Below, piece after piece: positions 33,300 through 42,299 of a stretch of DNA of 64,000 nt. Position 1 is the first letter of the stretch, and each line of letters starts with the position of its first letter. Where the stretch lies: contig NZ_BMVG01000001.1 in assembly GCF_014650595.1 (NCBI RefSeq), positions 1,178,001 through 1,242,000 of the forward strand. The letters are read 5' to 3'. Under the pieces are notes generated by a model. It saw only the letters and a list, made by a program, of their open reading frames with translations. It did not search any database and was not told the origin of the DNA. The translations under genes and the position numbers were made by a program. Source of the stretch: Streptomyces alanosinicus (GTDB taxonomy: Bacteria > Actinomycetota > Actinomycetes > Streptomycetales > Streptomycetaceae).

Positions 33300-33383
33300 T
33301 CTTTAGGAGCCAACGGGAATAAAGCTGGGATTTGCGCCACCGCCGGTGAATCATGTGTGCGTCATGAAAACCGGGGAGGATCA

Positions 33384-33569
33384 ATGGAAATCAGGCTCTT
33401 TGTCGACAGCCCCCTCATGACCATTCGTGTCTCGTGGGACTCCGGGAAGACCTGGGGCCCAGAGCGTGCGGTGTTCGCCGTGGATGACCTTCCGCCCCTG
33501 ATCACCGCCGAGTGGCCACCGTGTGCGTGTCAACGCTGCGACGGACGCGGCAAGAGCTCCAGGCGCTGA
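33384..33569 (+). CDS. Small protein with Cys cluster (61 aa)
   Basis: ATG 33384 is preceded by GGGGAGGA. The sequence is MEIRLFVDSPLMTIRVSWDS, then GKTWGPERAVFAVDD, ending PPCACQRCDGRGK, with three Cys that could bind zinc. It sits between the XRE-DUF5753 gene and the DUF397 gene. I do not recognise the family. Confidence 0.55.
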   Translation: MEIRLFVDSPLMTIRVSWDSGKTWGPERAVFAVDDLPPLITAEWPPCACQRCDGRGKSSRR

Positions 33570-33661
33570 GGTATCGCGCCCCTCTCCCGCATGAACTCCC
33601 GTCCCGTCAGGGCGGCGGCGGTCGGTCATGGCCGCGATCAGATGAACAGGAAGGTGCAGTG

Positions 33662-33886
33662 ATGTTGGACGGAAACAAGCTGTACGGGCTCGACATCAGC
33701 GGGGCCTCCTTCGTGAAGTCCTGTGGAGGGCCCTGTACCGAGGGGTGCGTGACGCTCGCCCGGATCGGCGATGACGCCTGGGCGCTGGGTGACAGCAAGC
33801 GGCCGGAGATGGAGCCGCTGCGGTTCACGACGGAGGAGCTGGCCGTGGCCGGCATCGATCCGGAGAGGTTCGGACTGTCCGTCTGA
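33662..33886 (+). CDS. DUF397 family protein
   Basis: A 74-residue DUF397-type protein: LYGLDISGASFVKSCGG, CTEGCVTLARIG, ALGDSKRPEMEPLRF and TTEELAVAGIDPERFG. DUF397 proteins pair with XRE-DUF5753 regulators and in some cases act as toxin-like partners. Two such regulators flank it (32469 and 34446). ATG 33662 follows GGAAGG. Confidence 0.8.
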   Translation: MLDGNKLYGLDISGASFVKSCGGPCTEGCVTLARIGDDAWALGDSKRPEMEPLRFTTEELAVAGIDPERFGLSV

Positions 33887-33966
33887 TGCCCCTGGCCGGT
33901 CCCGGATTCCGCATGGAGGCCGGGACCGGCCCGCCCCTCGACCTTCGACGCCCGACAGGAACGACT

Positions 33967-34449
33967 GTGCATCACCACGGCTATCTATGGGTGGGAGCCA
34001 AAGAACGCTTCGATCAGGAAGCCCTACGGCGGCCTCCGCATCCCGAGCCGCCGCCGGCCGGATGCAAACCCGAGCTGATCCAGCGCTACCGCGAAGTCGC
34101 AGCGGAGTTCCCGGTCGTGGACCTTCCTCCGCTGGAGACGGCGTATTGGCTCGTCAAACCGCGATCACTGGTGCGTGGCACGTGGGCTGAGGCGAAGGAC
34201 GCCGCCGCCTGGGTCGGGGCGCGTGTGGCCGAGTATGCGCCTCGGTTCGCCTCCGAATGGGAGCGGGACTTCGCCAAGCTCACGGTGCTGGTCAACTCGG
34301 CTGCCGGGAAACTGACTTCGGGTGATGACGTGGCACTCGGGTTCTATCTCGAACGCCCCTCGTACCTGTCGCTCGCGATAGTGACGTGTTCTCCGAACCG
34401 TGCGAGGCCTGAGCTGATGTGTCCCGTTGAACAAGGAGCGACGGTATGA
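33967..34449 (+). CDS. Uncharacterised soluble protein (160 aa)
   Basis: Starts at GTG 33967 with AGGA 6 bases upstream. A longer frame from 33886 lacks such a site. The sequence has HHHGYLWVGAKERFDQEAL, ELIQRYREVAAEFPVVDLPP and a helical RGTWAEAKDAAAWVGARVAE region, then SLAIVTCSPN near the end. No known motif. It overlaps the next start by 4 bases (ATGA), so it is co-translated with the HTH-less DUF5753 protein. Confidence 0.6.
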   Translation: MHHHGYLWVGAKERFDQEALRRPPHPEPPPAGCKPELIQRYREVAAEFPVVDLPPLETAYWLVKPRSLVRGTWAEAKDAAAWVGARVAEYAPRFASEWERDFAKLTVLVNSAAGKLTSGDDVALGFYLERPSYLSLAIVTCSPNRARPELMCPVEQGATV

Positions 34450-35072
34450 CCGGCTTGATTCCCTGGCAGGAGCGGCTGTCCAGCGGCACGGAAGACATCC
34501 AGGACGAAGTCGTCCACTGGTACCGGCAGACGCGGCACGGCAAGGCGTATGTGCCGGCGATGATCTGGGGCACACTCCAGACCGAGGCCTACGCGAGCGT
34601 GATCCTCCGGAAGGTCGTCGATTTCCTCGGCGTGCCAGACGACGTGGCAGCGGGTGTGGCCAAACGCATGGAGCGCCAACAGGTCTTGTACGACGGGGAG
34701 CATCACTACGACGTGATCCTCGGCGAGCAGGCCCTGTACACGAATGTCGGAGGGCCCGAGGTCATGCGAGGACAGATGGAGCGCCTGCTCCGCGACATCG
34801 CACTGCCCTCGCTCACGCTCGGCGTCCTCCCGACCGCCGCCGAGGTCAGTGTGGTCCCCTTTCCCGGCTTCAACCTGTTCAACCTGTACGACGGCGGGCG
34901 AGCGCACTATGAACTCGTTTCGTCCGGCGTGGACATCACGGATCCGGACGAACTCGCCCTTCATGAAAGGGCATTCGGCGCCTTGAGGAGCGCGGCCGAC
35001 TATGGAGATGCCGCCTGCGCCCTGATCCGGAAAGCCCTGACCTATTGGAACAAGGCTGAGGCTCCGTCCTGA
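34446..35072 (+). CDS. DUF5753 (Scr1-like) domain protein without helix-turn-helix
   Basis: A 208-residue protein that is only the sensor/antitoxin-like half of XRE-DUF5753 regulators: YVPAMIWGTLQTEAYASVIL, KRMERQQVLYDGEHHYDVIL, LPSLTLGVLPTAAEVSV and FPGFNLFNLYDGG. The DNA-binding domain is absent and the ATG overlaps the upstream stop, so it starts as intended and is not simply truncated. It may modulate the full-length regulator at 32469 or the DUF397 protein. Confidence 0.8.
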   Translation: MTGLIPWQERLSSGTEDIQDEVVHWYRQTRHGKAYVPAMIWGTLQTEAYASVILRKVVDFLGVPDDVAAGVAKRMERQQVLYDGEHHYDVILGEQALYTNVGGPEVMRGQMERLLRDIALPSLTLGVLPTAAEVSVVPFPGFNLFNLYDGGRAHYELVSSGVDITDPDELALHERAFGALRSAADYGDAACALIRKALTYWNKAEAPS

Positions 35073-35421
35073 CTCCGTCGACCTGCACGTCGTAGTAGTT
35101 GAGCAGTTCCGCCCCATTGCTCCGGTCGGGCGGTGCGCCGCTCGACGCGGTTGTGCTGACCGTAGGCGTCGCGGTCGGAGGGGCGCCGGCTGTCCGCCCG
35201 CGGCAAGGGCGAACTCGGTGGGACGGCTGGGCCGCTGGAGCCGGGATCATCTGTCGTATTAGCTGTTTGTAGTGGGTCGTGATGGTTTCGTCGTGTTTCC
35301 ATCACCTGATCACGAAATCGGCGCGCCTCGGTGATTTGCGGGGTATTTTCTCACTAATCTCCATAACCGCAAGCGGTCGATCCGTCACCGACCGTATCCG
35401 CACCCACACCATGGAGATGAC
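35073..35421. other. Gap before the small secreted protein
   Basis: No gene recognised. The right part (35260-35370) is AT-richer, with TGATCA and GTGATGG/CCATCAC half-palindromes, and is the likely promoter region of the secreted protein gene. Confidence 0.4.
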
Positions 35422-35703
35422 ATGCACAAGCTTCGCAAGACCGCCGTCCTGGTCGCCGCCATCGGCAGCGTCGGGCTCCTGACCTCCGGCACCGCCTTCG
35501 CCGGTGGCGAGGGCGGCGGGGGCGGGAACAGCAGCGTCCTGCAGAGCGCCAACTGCCGGTCGCACGACCTGAACGTCGACGTCCTCGGCGAGGTCGGAAT
35601 CCTCAACGGCGTGCTCGGCAACGCGCTCAACGGCGAGGGCGACCCGGGTGCGCAGTCCAGCCACCTCGGCTCGACCATGGGCTGCAACAGCAGCGCCTTC
35701 TAA
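35422..35703 (+). CDS. Small secreted protein with a cysteine pair
   Basis: 93 residues. A Sec signal peptide (MHKLRKTAVLVAAIGSVGLL.. TAFA) is cut near GTAFA-GGEG. The mature part starts glycine-rich and has two Cys (ANCRSHDLNVDVLGEVGILN and MGCNSSAF), likely a disulphide. It resembles small abundant Streptomyces surface proteins in size and style but lacks the chaplin motif. GGAG lies 5 bases before the ATG. Function unknown. Confidence 0.75.
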   Translation: MHKLRKTAVLVAAIGSVGLLTSGTAFAGGEGGGGGNSSVLQSANCRSHDLNVDVLGEVGILNGVLGNALNGEGDPGAQSSHLGSTMGCNSSAF

Positions 35704-35866
35704 AGAGGCCGGCAACCGTAAATCCCTGACGGCGGACAGCGGCAGCTGGCCAGGCGTCCGGTGGGCCGGCCGGCTTGCCCACCGCCGACACGGGGGATGC
35801 CGACCTTGTTCCGGCAACGGTCCGCATCCCCGGTGAATGACACAACAAATGGCAGATCAGCCGACA

Positions 35867-35891
35867 AGCCTCCCAGCAACGGGGGGCTTTT
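35867..35891 (+). terminator. Hairpin with T-run
   Basis: AGCCTCCC pairs with GGGGGGCT (one G-T) around AGCAAC and is followed by TTTT. It ends the transcript of the secreted-protein gene, 160 bases downstream. No other feature is seen between 35704 and 36007 apart from this and the ribosome binding site of the next gene. Confidence 0.6.
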
Positions 35892-36007
35892 CGGCTTGGT
35901 CCAGCTCTCCGGGGAGAGTGGAGACTTGACACATCTCGACTCAGGTTCGGTTTCCTCGGTGGCCTGCGCGTTAGCCTCGGCCGCAGGCAGAAACAGAGGA
36001 GGCATTC

Positions 36008-36310
36008 GTGGCCAGGATTCCCAGTGCAGTTGTCGCCGCTACCGGGCTCGTCGGCGGGTACGGCGTCGCCCGTTGGACCAAGAAGCGGCAACTGGGCGGC
36101 GCCGTACTGGCCGTCGCGGGCGTCGCTGCCGCTCAGCAGTGGCGCAAGCAGGCCGGCGGGAAGGCCGCCGGTGCGCTGACAGCCGGATACATCGCCGCGT
36201 TCGCCGGATCCCACCCGCTGGCGAAGAAGGTCGGCGCCTGGCCGTCCGTCCTCGGCGTCGCCGGCGCCGTCGCCCTGGCCTCCTGGACCGTCGCCGACCG
36301 CAAGGCCTGA
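36008..36310 (+). CDS. Small membrane protein (100 aa)
   Basis: GTG 36008 has GAGGAGGC upstream. Three hydrophobic segments: PSAVVAATGLVGGYGVA, LGGAVLAVAGVAAAQ and a C-terminal SVLGVAGAVALASWTVA, with a fourth Gly/Ala stretch between. No family recognised. It reads as a compact integral membrane protein conserved in streptomycetes. Confidence 0.65.
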   Translation: MARIPSAVVAATGLVGGYGVARWTKKRQLGGAVLAVAGVAAAQQWRKQAGGKAAGALTAGYIAAFAGSHPLAKKVGAWPSVLGVAGAVALASWTVADRKA

Positions 36311-36362
36311 GAGGCCTCAGTGGAGTCCGGTCGGCGCGTCCCGGAGCCCGGCCGCCGCGCCC

Positions 36363-37334
36363 TCACCCCGGTCGCCCCTCCCCTCGCAACTCCCCCGCCC
36401 TGAACGCCCTCCGGTACGCCTGGGGGCTCGTCCCCACCACCCTCCGGAAGCGTTCGCGGAAGGCCGTCGGGGAGCCGAAGCCCGTCTGGGCCGCGATCCG
36501 TTCCACCGGGTACGGCGTCGTCTCCAGCAGATGCTGGGCCCGCCGCACCCGGGCCCGGTGCAGCCACTGCAAGGGCGTCGTGCCGGTCTGTTCACGGAAG
36601 CGGCGGTTGAGGGTACGGGTGCTCATGTCCGCCCGCGCCGCGATCTCGTCCACCGTCATATCGCGGTCGCAGTGGTCCTCCAGCCAGTGCAGCAGGGGCT
36701 CCAGGGTGGCACCCGACGGCGCCGGCGGCAGGTCGTGGACGATGAACTGCGCCTGCCCGCCCTCCCGTTCCAGCGGCATCACGGACATCCGGGCCGCGTG
36801 CGCGGCGACGGCCGAGCCGAAGTCCTTGCGGATCATGTGCAGGCACATGTCCAGCGCCGCCGCCGCGCCCGCCGACGTCAGGAACTGGCCGTTGTCGACG
36901 TAGAGGACGTTCGGGTCGACCGTCACCCTCGGATACAGCGCCGCCAGCCGGTCCGCCGCGTACCAGTGCGTCGTCGCGCGCAGACCGTCCAGCAGGCCCG
37001 TCGCCGCGAACAGGAAGGCGCCCACGCAGATCGAGGCGATCCGGGTGCCCCGCGAGGCCGCGGAGCGCAGCGCCTCGGCGACGCCCTCCGGCAACTCCGT
37101 CGGCAGCTCCGCCAGGCCCGGCAGAATGATCGTGTCCGCCTCCGCCAGGGCGCGCAGGCCGTACGGCGCCCGTACCGTGAAGGCGCCCGCGCTCACCTCC
37201 TCGCGCTCCGCGCACACCCGCACCCGGTACGGCTCCCGGCCGTCCGGCAGCCGCGCCCAGCCGAAGGTGTCGATGGGGGCGGAGAGGTCGAAGGGGACGA
37301 CGCCGTCCAGCGCCAGTACGGCCACGGTGTGCAT
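36363..37334 (-). CDS. GlxA/FtrA-like AraC-family transcriptional regulator
   Basis: A 323-residue regulator. The N-terminal DJ-1/PfpI-type class-I glutamine-amidotransferase-like domain (VAVLALDGVVPFDLSAPIDT, IASICVGAFLFAATGLLDG with the nucleophile-elbow Cys) is followed by two AraC helix-turn-helices at the C-terminus (MTVDEIAARADMSTRTLNRR, VERIAAQTGFGSPTAFRERF). It is probably leaderless: TAGGAT lies 6 bases before ATG 37334. The target genes are unknown. Confidence 0.9.
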   Translation of the reverse strand: MHTVAVLALDGVVPFDLSAPIDTFGWARLPDGREPYRVRVCAEREEVSAGAFTVRAPYGLRALAEADTIILPGLAELPTELPEGVAEALRSAASRGTRIASICVGAFLFAATGLLDGLRATTHWYAADRLAALYPRVTVDPNVLYVDNGQFLTSAGAAAALDMCLHMIRKDFGSAVAAHAARMSVMPLEREGGQAQFIVHDLPPAPSGATLEPLLHWLEDHCDRDMTVDEIAARADMSTRTLNRRFREQTGTTPLQWLHRARVRRAQHLLETTPYPVERIAAQTGFGSPTAFRERFRRVVGTSPQAYRRAFRAGELRGEGRPG

Positions 37335-37510
37335 GGCGGGATCCTAGGGCTACGACGAATTGTGGCCAACAGCACCCATCAGCGTCGGAGAAGTGGATAT
37401 CCCCCTGGACAGCCCGCCCCTGCAGCCCCTGCATACCTCTGGCGGGAATCCGTTGAAGACTGGCATTCTCGCCGCTGTCGCATGATCCGGTCGCCGCCTA
37501 CCGTCAGCGC

Positions 37511-37954
37511 GTGACCAAGTTCCTCCTCGCCGTCCACGTCCTCGCCGCCATCGTCGCCGTAGGACCCGTGACCGTGGCCGCCAGCATGTTCCCGCCCGTC
37601 GCGCGCCGGATGGCCGCCGACCCCAAGGACGCGGGCTCGACCGGGACCCTGCGGCTGCTGCACCGGATCTGCCGGGTGTACGCCCTGGTCGGTGTCGTCG
37701 TCCCGGTCTTCGGGTTCGCCACGGCGAGCGAGATGGGGGTGCTGGGCAGTGCCTGGCTGATCGTGTCGATCGCGCTCACCGCCCTCGCCGCCGTGGTCCT
37801 CGCCGCGCTGGTGCTGCCCGCCCAGAGCGCGCTCGTGGAGGGCCGGGACGCGAACCCCGCACGGCTCGCCATGGTCACCGGGGTGTTCAACCTGTTGTGG
37901 GCCACCGTGACCGTTCTGATGATCGTGCGACCGGGTTCCACGACAGGGGCCTGA
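37511..37954 (+). CDS. DUF2269-like membrane protein
   Basis: 147 residues, four predicted membrane helices: FLLAVHVLAAIVAVGPVTVA, VYALVGVVVPVFGFA, LIVSIALTALAAVVLAALVL, and VFNLLWATVTVLMIV. The FLLAVHVLAAI opening is typical of DUF2269/integral membrane proteins of this size. Leaderless: TACCGT lies 6 bases before GTG 37511. Divergent from the AraC-type gene. Confidence 0.75.
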   Translation: MTKFLLAVHVLAAIVAVGPVTVAASMFPPVARRMAADPKDAGSTGTLRLLHRICRVYALVGVVVPVFGFATASEMGVLGSAWLIVSIALTALAAVVLAALVLPAQSALVEGRDANPARLAMVTGVFNLLWATVTVLMIVRPGSTTGA

Positions 37955-38012
37955 GAGCACCGGGTTTCAGCTCTCTGGCCTCTCCTCTGCCTGCCCTCCG
38001 CCGCCGGACCCC

Positions 38013-39335
38013 TCACGCCCCCAGCGTCTGCGTCACCACATAGATCAGCAGGCCCGCCAGTGATCCCACCACCGTGCCGTTGATCCGGATGAACTGCAGG
38101 TCGCGGCCGATGTGGGCCTCGATCTTCCGGGTGGTGTGCTCGGCGTCCCAGCCGGCCACGGTGTCGGTGATCAGTGAGGTGATCTCCTTGCGGTACGTCG
38201 TCACGACATGCACCGCCGCGCCCTCGACCCAGCTGTCGACCTTCTCCTGCACCTTCGGCTCGGTCGCCATCCGCCTGCCCAGCGACAGCAGCGCGGCCCG
38301 CACCCGCAGTCGCAGCTCGCTGCGCTCGTCCTCGGCCGCCGCCACGATCATGGAGCGTACGGCCGTCCAGGCGGACGCGATCAGGTCCTGTACCTCGCCG
38401 CGGCCCAGCACCTCGCCCTTGAGCCGCTCCACCCGCGCCCGGGTGTCGGTGTCGGACTGCAGGTCGGCGGCGAAGTCGTTGAGGAAGCGGTCCAGCGCGC
38501 CGCGCGCCGGATGGGCGGGCATGTCCCGCATCTCGGTGACGAAGCGGAGCAGTTCCCGGTAGACCCGCTCACCGACCTTGCGGTCCACGAAGCGGGGGGT
38601 CCAGCCGGGCGCGCCGCCCTCCACGGCGACCATCACGTCGTCCCGGTGCAGCACCAGCCAGTCGTGCGCCCGGGTCACCACCAGGTCCACCACGCGCCGG
38701 TGCCCGCCGTCGGCGACGATCCCCTCCAGCATCTTGCCGATGCCGGGCGCGATCTCCTGGATGTTCGCCCGCCGGGTGACGGCCTCGGTCACGACCGCCT
38801 GCACATCGGAGTCGCGCAACACCGTCAGCGCGCCGCGCAGCGCGCTGGCCAGTTCCGCCGTCACCCGGTCCGCGTGCTCAGGCTCGGCCAGCCAGGCCCC
38901 GAGCCGGCTGCCGATGCCGACCGCGCGCAGCCGCTGCCGTACGACGTCCTCGGAGAGGAAGTTCTCGCCGACGAACTCGCCGAGCGAGACGCCCAGCTGG
39001 TCCTTCTTGGTGGGGATGATCGCGGTGTGCGGGATGGGCAGCCCGAGCGGGTGCCGGAAGAGCGCGGTGACGGCGAACCAGTCCGCCAGGGCGCCGACCA
39101 TGCCCGCCTCCGCCGCCGCGGCCACATAGTCCGCCCAGGGCCCGGCGCCCTCGTGCGCGGCCAGCTTGGCCAGGACGTAGACCAGCGCCACGAACAGCAG
39201 CAGGCCGGTCGCCGTGAGCTTCATACGGCGCACCCCGCGCCGGCGTTCCTCGTCGGCCGGGGTGAAGGCCGTCATGGTGCGGTACGACACCCCGCGCGCC
39301 GGTACCGGCGCCGTCTCCGTCTCGGTCGGTTCCAT
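38013..39335 (-). CDS. DUF445 family membrane protein
   Basis: A 440-residue protein anchored at both ends by helices: KLTATGLLLFVALVYVLAKL near residue 40 and VVGSLAGLLIYVVTQTL at the end. The DUF445 hallmark GMVGALADWFAVTALFRHPL is followed by IPHTAIIPTKKDQLGVSLGE and long amphipathic helices. The C-terminal FIRINGTVVGSLAG is also typical. The start is ATG 39335. Function is unknown, possibly membrane organisation. Confidence 0.9.
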   Translation of the reverse strand: MEPTETETAPVPARGVSYRTMTAFTPADEERRRGVRRMKLTATGLLLFVALVYVLAKLAAHEGAGPWADYVAAAAEAGMVGALADWFAVTALFRHPLGLPIPHTAIIPTKKDQLGVSLGEFVGENFLSEDVVRQRLRAVGIGSRLGAWLAEPEHADRVTAELASALRGALTVLRDSDVQAVVTEAVTRRANIQEIAPGIGKMLEGIVADGGHRRVVDLVVTRAHDWLVLHRDDVMVAVEGGAPGWTPRFVDRKVGERVYRELLRFVTEMRDMPAHPARGALDRFLNDFAADLQSDTDTRARVERLKGEVLGRGEVQDLIASAWTAVRSMIVAAAEDERSELRLRVRAALLSLGRRMATEPKVQEKVDSWVEGAAVHVVTTYRKEITSLITDTVAGWDAEHTTRKIEAHIGRDLQFIRINGTVVGSLAGLLIYVVTQTLGA

Positions 39336-39540
39336 CAGCTCCACCCGTTCGGTGATCCCGCGGTGATTCCGCACACAAATTGTCCCTGCCTGACCGACTC
39401 CCGGAACGGAACAAGAGTTCCCGGCGTCTGTCCGAGCGCGGGTATGGGCAGGGCCCTGACAGCTCCGCCCGGCCCATGACGCATGATGGGCTCACAAGAT
39501 CGGAGCCTCGGGCTCCCTTCCCCGAGGAGAACACCACAGC

Positions 39541-40875
39541 GTGACCAAGCGACATGGCTATGCCGTGCTCAGTGCGCTGCTCGCGCTGGTCGTGGCCGTG
39601 TCCGCCGCCATCTATCTGACCGTGGCGGCCGACCACGGCAGCTCGCGCGGCGCGTTCACCGACGACCGCCCGCACCATGGCTCCGCCGCGGCCCCCGCCT
39701 CGACCGGCACCTGGGTCGGCGCCTGGTCCGCCTCCCCGGCCGGCGGCGAGCCCGGCACCGAGGCGCAGGGCCTCGCGGGCCGTTCGGTGCGCAATGTCGT
39801 GCACACGAGCACCGGCGGGACGAGCGCCCGGATCACACTGTCCAATCTCTACGGCCAGGCTCCGCTGCCCCTCACCCACGCCTCGATCGCCGTGTCCGCG
39901 GGCGACGGCACCGCCGCGGCCGACCCGGACTCGATGCGCCGTCTCACCTTCGGCGGCGCCACGAGCGTGGTGATCCCGGCCGGCGGCGAGGCCGTCAGCG
40001 ACGCCGTACGCCTCACCGTCCCGCACGACGGCGATGTGCTGGTCACCACCTACTCCCCCACGCCGTCCGGCCCGGTCACCTACCATCCGCACGCCCAGCA
40101 GACCTCGTACGTCGCCGACGGTGACCGCACCGAGGACGCGACGGGCGCCCCGTACACCGAACAGACGCCGTACTGGCGTTATGTGACGAGTCTGGACGTC
40201 CTCGGCAACGAGGCGGACGGCACGGTCGTCGTCCTCGGTGACTCCATCACCGACGGCATAACGTCCACCACCGGCGCCAACCACCGCTGGCCGGACCTCC
40301 TCGCCGGCCGGCTGCGCGACGCGGCCGCAGGCGGGCGGCAGGTGCCGCGCTACAGCGTCGTGAACGAGGGCATCAGCGGCAACCAGGTGCTCGCCGACGG
40401 GCTCGGCAGGCCCGCCGAGAACCAGAGCGGCCTCGGCCGCTTCGGCCGCGATGTGCTCTCCCACCCGAACGTCAAGGTCGTCGTCATCGACCTCGGCGTC
40501 AACGACATCCTGCGCAACCCCCGCCTCGCCGACCCCGGCCGCATCCTCGCCGGACTGCGCACCCTGGTCCGCGAGGCGCACGGCCGCGGTCTGAAGGTCG
40601 TCGGCGCCACCCTGACACCGTTCCGGGGCCACCGCGGCTACACCCCGGCCCGCGAGACGGTACGCCGGCAGGTCAACGCGCAGATACGCTCCGGTGGTGT
40701 GTACGACGCGGTCGTCGACTTCGACAAGGCGCTGCGCGACCCCTATGACCCGCGCCGGCTGCGCCCCGACTACGACTCCGGCGACCATCTGCACCCCAGT
40801 GACCTGGGCTTCGGCAGGATGGCCGAGGTGTTCGACCTGAGCGTGCTCAAGGGCGCGGGGCAGGCGGAGCTGTAA
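39541..40875 (+). CDS. Secreted SGNH/GDSL-type hydrolase
   Basis: A 444-residue exported esterase-like protein. It has an N-terminal hydrophobic signal or anchor (YAVLSALLALVVAVSAAIYL) and an extra beta domain (TWVGAWSASP). Block I is VVLGDSITDG with the nucleophile Ser, block II NEGISGNQV, block III DLGVNDIL and block V SGDHLHPSD with the catalytic Asp-His. It is transcribed from GTG 39541, divergent from DUF445. The substrate is likely an acyl or acetyl ester of polysaccharides, which is inference. Confidence 0.88.
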   Translation: MTKRHGYAVLSALLALVVAVSAAIYLTVAADHGSSRGAFTDDRPHHGSAAAPASTGTWVGAWSASPAGGEPGTEAQGLAGRSVRNVVHTSTGGTSARITLSNLYGQAPLPLTHASIAVSAGDGTAAADPDSMRRLTFGGATSVVIPAGGEAVSDAVRLTVPHDGDVLVTTYSPTPSGPVTYHPHAQQTSYVADGDRTEDATGAPYTEQTPYWRYVTSLDVLGNEADGTVVVLGDSITDGITSTTGANHRWPDLLAGRLRDAAAGGRQVPRYSVVNEGISGNQVLADGLGRPAENQSGLGRFGRDVLSHPNVKVVVIDLGVNDILRNPRLADPGRILAGLRTLVREAHGRGLKVVGATLTPFRGHRGYTPARETVRRQVNAQIRSGGVYDAVVDFDKALRDPYDPRRLRPDYDSGDHLHPSDLGFGRMAEVFDLSVLKGAGQAEL

Positions 40876-40967
40876 GTCATGTCGGGGCAGGCAAGTCCTG
40901 TCGGGACAGGCGGAGCCGGAGCGGGGCGGGCGGAGCCGGGCTCGCGGGGCGGGGAATACTGGCGGGC

Positions 40968-41570
40968 ATGACGCGCTTGATCCTCGCCACCCGCAACGCC
41001 GGAAAGATCACCGAGCTGAGGGCCATCCTGGCCGACGCCGGACTGCCCCATGAACTCGTCGGCGCGGACGCCTACCCCGACATCCCCGACGTCAAGGAGA
41101 CCGGCGTCACCTTCGCCGAGAACGCCCTGCTGAAGGCGCACGCGCTCGCCCGCGCCACCGGTCTGCCGGCGGTCGCCGACGACTCGGGCCTCTGCGTCGA
41201 CGTGCTGAACGGCGCCCCCGGCATCTTCTCGGCCCGCTGGGCCGGCCGGCACGGCGACGACCGGGCCAACCTCGATCTGCTGCTCGCCCAGCTCTCCGAC
41301 ATCGCGGACGAGCACCGCGGCGCCCACTTCGCCTGCGCCGCCGCCCTGGCCCTGCCGGACGGCACGGAGCGGGTGGTGGAGGGACAGCTGCGCGGCACCC
41401 TGCGGCACCTGCCCGCCGGCGCGGGCGGCTTCGGCTACGACCCGATCCTCCAGCCGGCGGGCGAGGACCGCACCTGCGCCGAGCTGAGCCCCGAGGAGAA
41501 GAACGCCATCAGCCACCGCGGCAAGGCGTTCCGCGCGCTGGTGCCGGTCGTCCGTGAACTGCTCGGCTGA
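40968..41570 (+). CDS. rdgB: XTP/dITP pyrophosphatase (RdgB/HAM1)
   Basis: 200 residues. Removes non-canonical purine nucleoside triphosphates (ITP, XTP, dITP) from the pool. Motifs: LILATRNAGKITELRAIL at the N-terminus, VTFAENALLKAHALA, VADDSGLCVDVLNGAPGIFS, GGFGYDPILQP and the ending SHRGKAFRAL. Leaderless: AATACT lies 7 bases before ATG 40968. In many actinobacteria rph is adjacent. Here rph is 10 kb away on the other strand. Confidence 0.95.
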   Translation: MTRLILATRNAGKITELRAILADAGLPHELVGADAYPDIPDVKETGVTFAENALLKAHALARATGLPAVADDSGLCVDVLNGAPGIFSARWAGRHGDDRANLDLLLAQLSDIADEHRGAHFACAAALALPDGTERVVEGQLRGTLRHLPAGAGGFGYDPILQPAGEDRTCAELSPEEKNAISHRGKAFRALVPVVRELLG

Positions 41571-41604
41571 CGTGCGCGAGGCGCCCGGCCGAACTGCCGA
41601 ACTC

Positions 41605-41691
41605 TGGTGCGGCCGGAGGGACTCGAACCCTCACGGGAGTTACCCCACTGGGACCTAAACCCAGCGTGACTGCCAATTCCACCACGGCCGC
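41605..41691 (-). tRNA. tRNA-Leu (anticodon TAG)
   Basis: The minus strand reads GCGGCCGTGGTGGAATTGGC at the 5' end. The acceptor stem GCGGCCG/CGGCCGC is perfect, the anticodon stem CTGGG/CCCAG encloses TTTAGGT (anticodon TAG, codon CUA), a long class-II variable arm is present, the T arm contains GGTTCGAGTCC, and CCA is encoded. CUA is a rare codon in GC-rich genomes. Confidence 0.95.
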
Positions 41692-41738
41692 CTGATGCTG
41701 CCCGGCCATGCTAGCGGCCGGGCAGCGGGTCCCGGTGG

Positions 41739-42206
41739 TCAGATACCCAGATCCTTGATGATCTTGGCCACGTGACCGGTGGCGCGGACGTTGTAGAGGG
41801 CCCGCTCGACCTTGCCCTGCTCGTCCACGACGATCGTGGAGCGGATGACACCCAGGTACGTCTTGCCGTAGTTCTTCTTCTCGCCGAAGGCGCCGTAGGC
41901 CTCGGTGACCTGCTTCTCCGGGTCCGCGAGCAGGGTGACCTTCAGGGACTCCTTCTCACGGAACCTCGCCAGCTTCTCCGGGGCGTCGGGGGAGATGCCG
42001 ATGACGTCGTAGCCGGCGCCGGCCAGCAGCTCCAGGTTGTCGGTGAAGTCGCAGGCCTGCTTGGTGCAGCCGGGGGTCAGGGCGGCCGGGTAGAAGTAGA
42101 CGATGACCTTGCGGCCCTTGTGGTCCGACAGGGACACCTCATGGCCGTCGGCATCGGGGAGGGTGAAGGCGGGGGCCACGTCCCCCGGCTGGAGTCGCTC
42201 GCTCAT
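41739..42206 (-). CDS. bcp: Thioredoxin-dependent thiol peroxidase (Bcp/PrxQ)
   Basis: A 155-residue peroxiredoxin that reduces hydroperoxides. The peroxidatic Cys is in FYPAALTPGCTKQACDF, with the PrxQ-type resolving Cys five residues later (CTKQAC). Further family pieces are DVIGISPDAPEKLARF and KVTLLADPEKQV. TACGCT lies 6 bases before ATG 42206, so it is probably leaderless. It precedes the divergent DUF3618 gene. Confidence 0.95.
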   Translation of the reverse strand: MSERLQPGDVAPAFTLPDADGHEVSLSDHKGRKVIVYFYPAALTPGCTKQACDFTDNLELLAGAGYDVIGISPDAPEKLARFREKESLKVTLLADPEKQVTEAYGAFGEKKNYGKTYLGVIRSTIVVDEQGKVERALYNVRATGHVAKIIKDLGI

Positions 42207-42299
42207 CGGGCCAGCGTAACCGGGGGGCCTTGCGGCGCGGTGCGGCCCACAACTGACAAACTGTTCGGAACAACATCAGGAGACTTCGGAGGCTGTACG

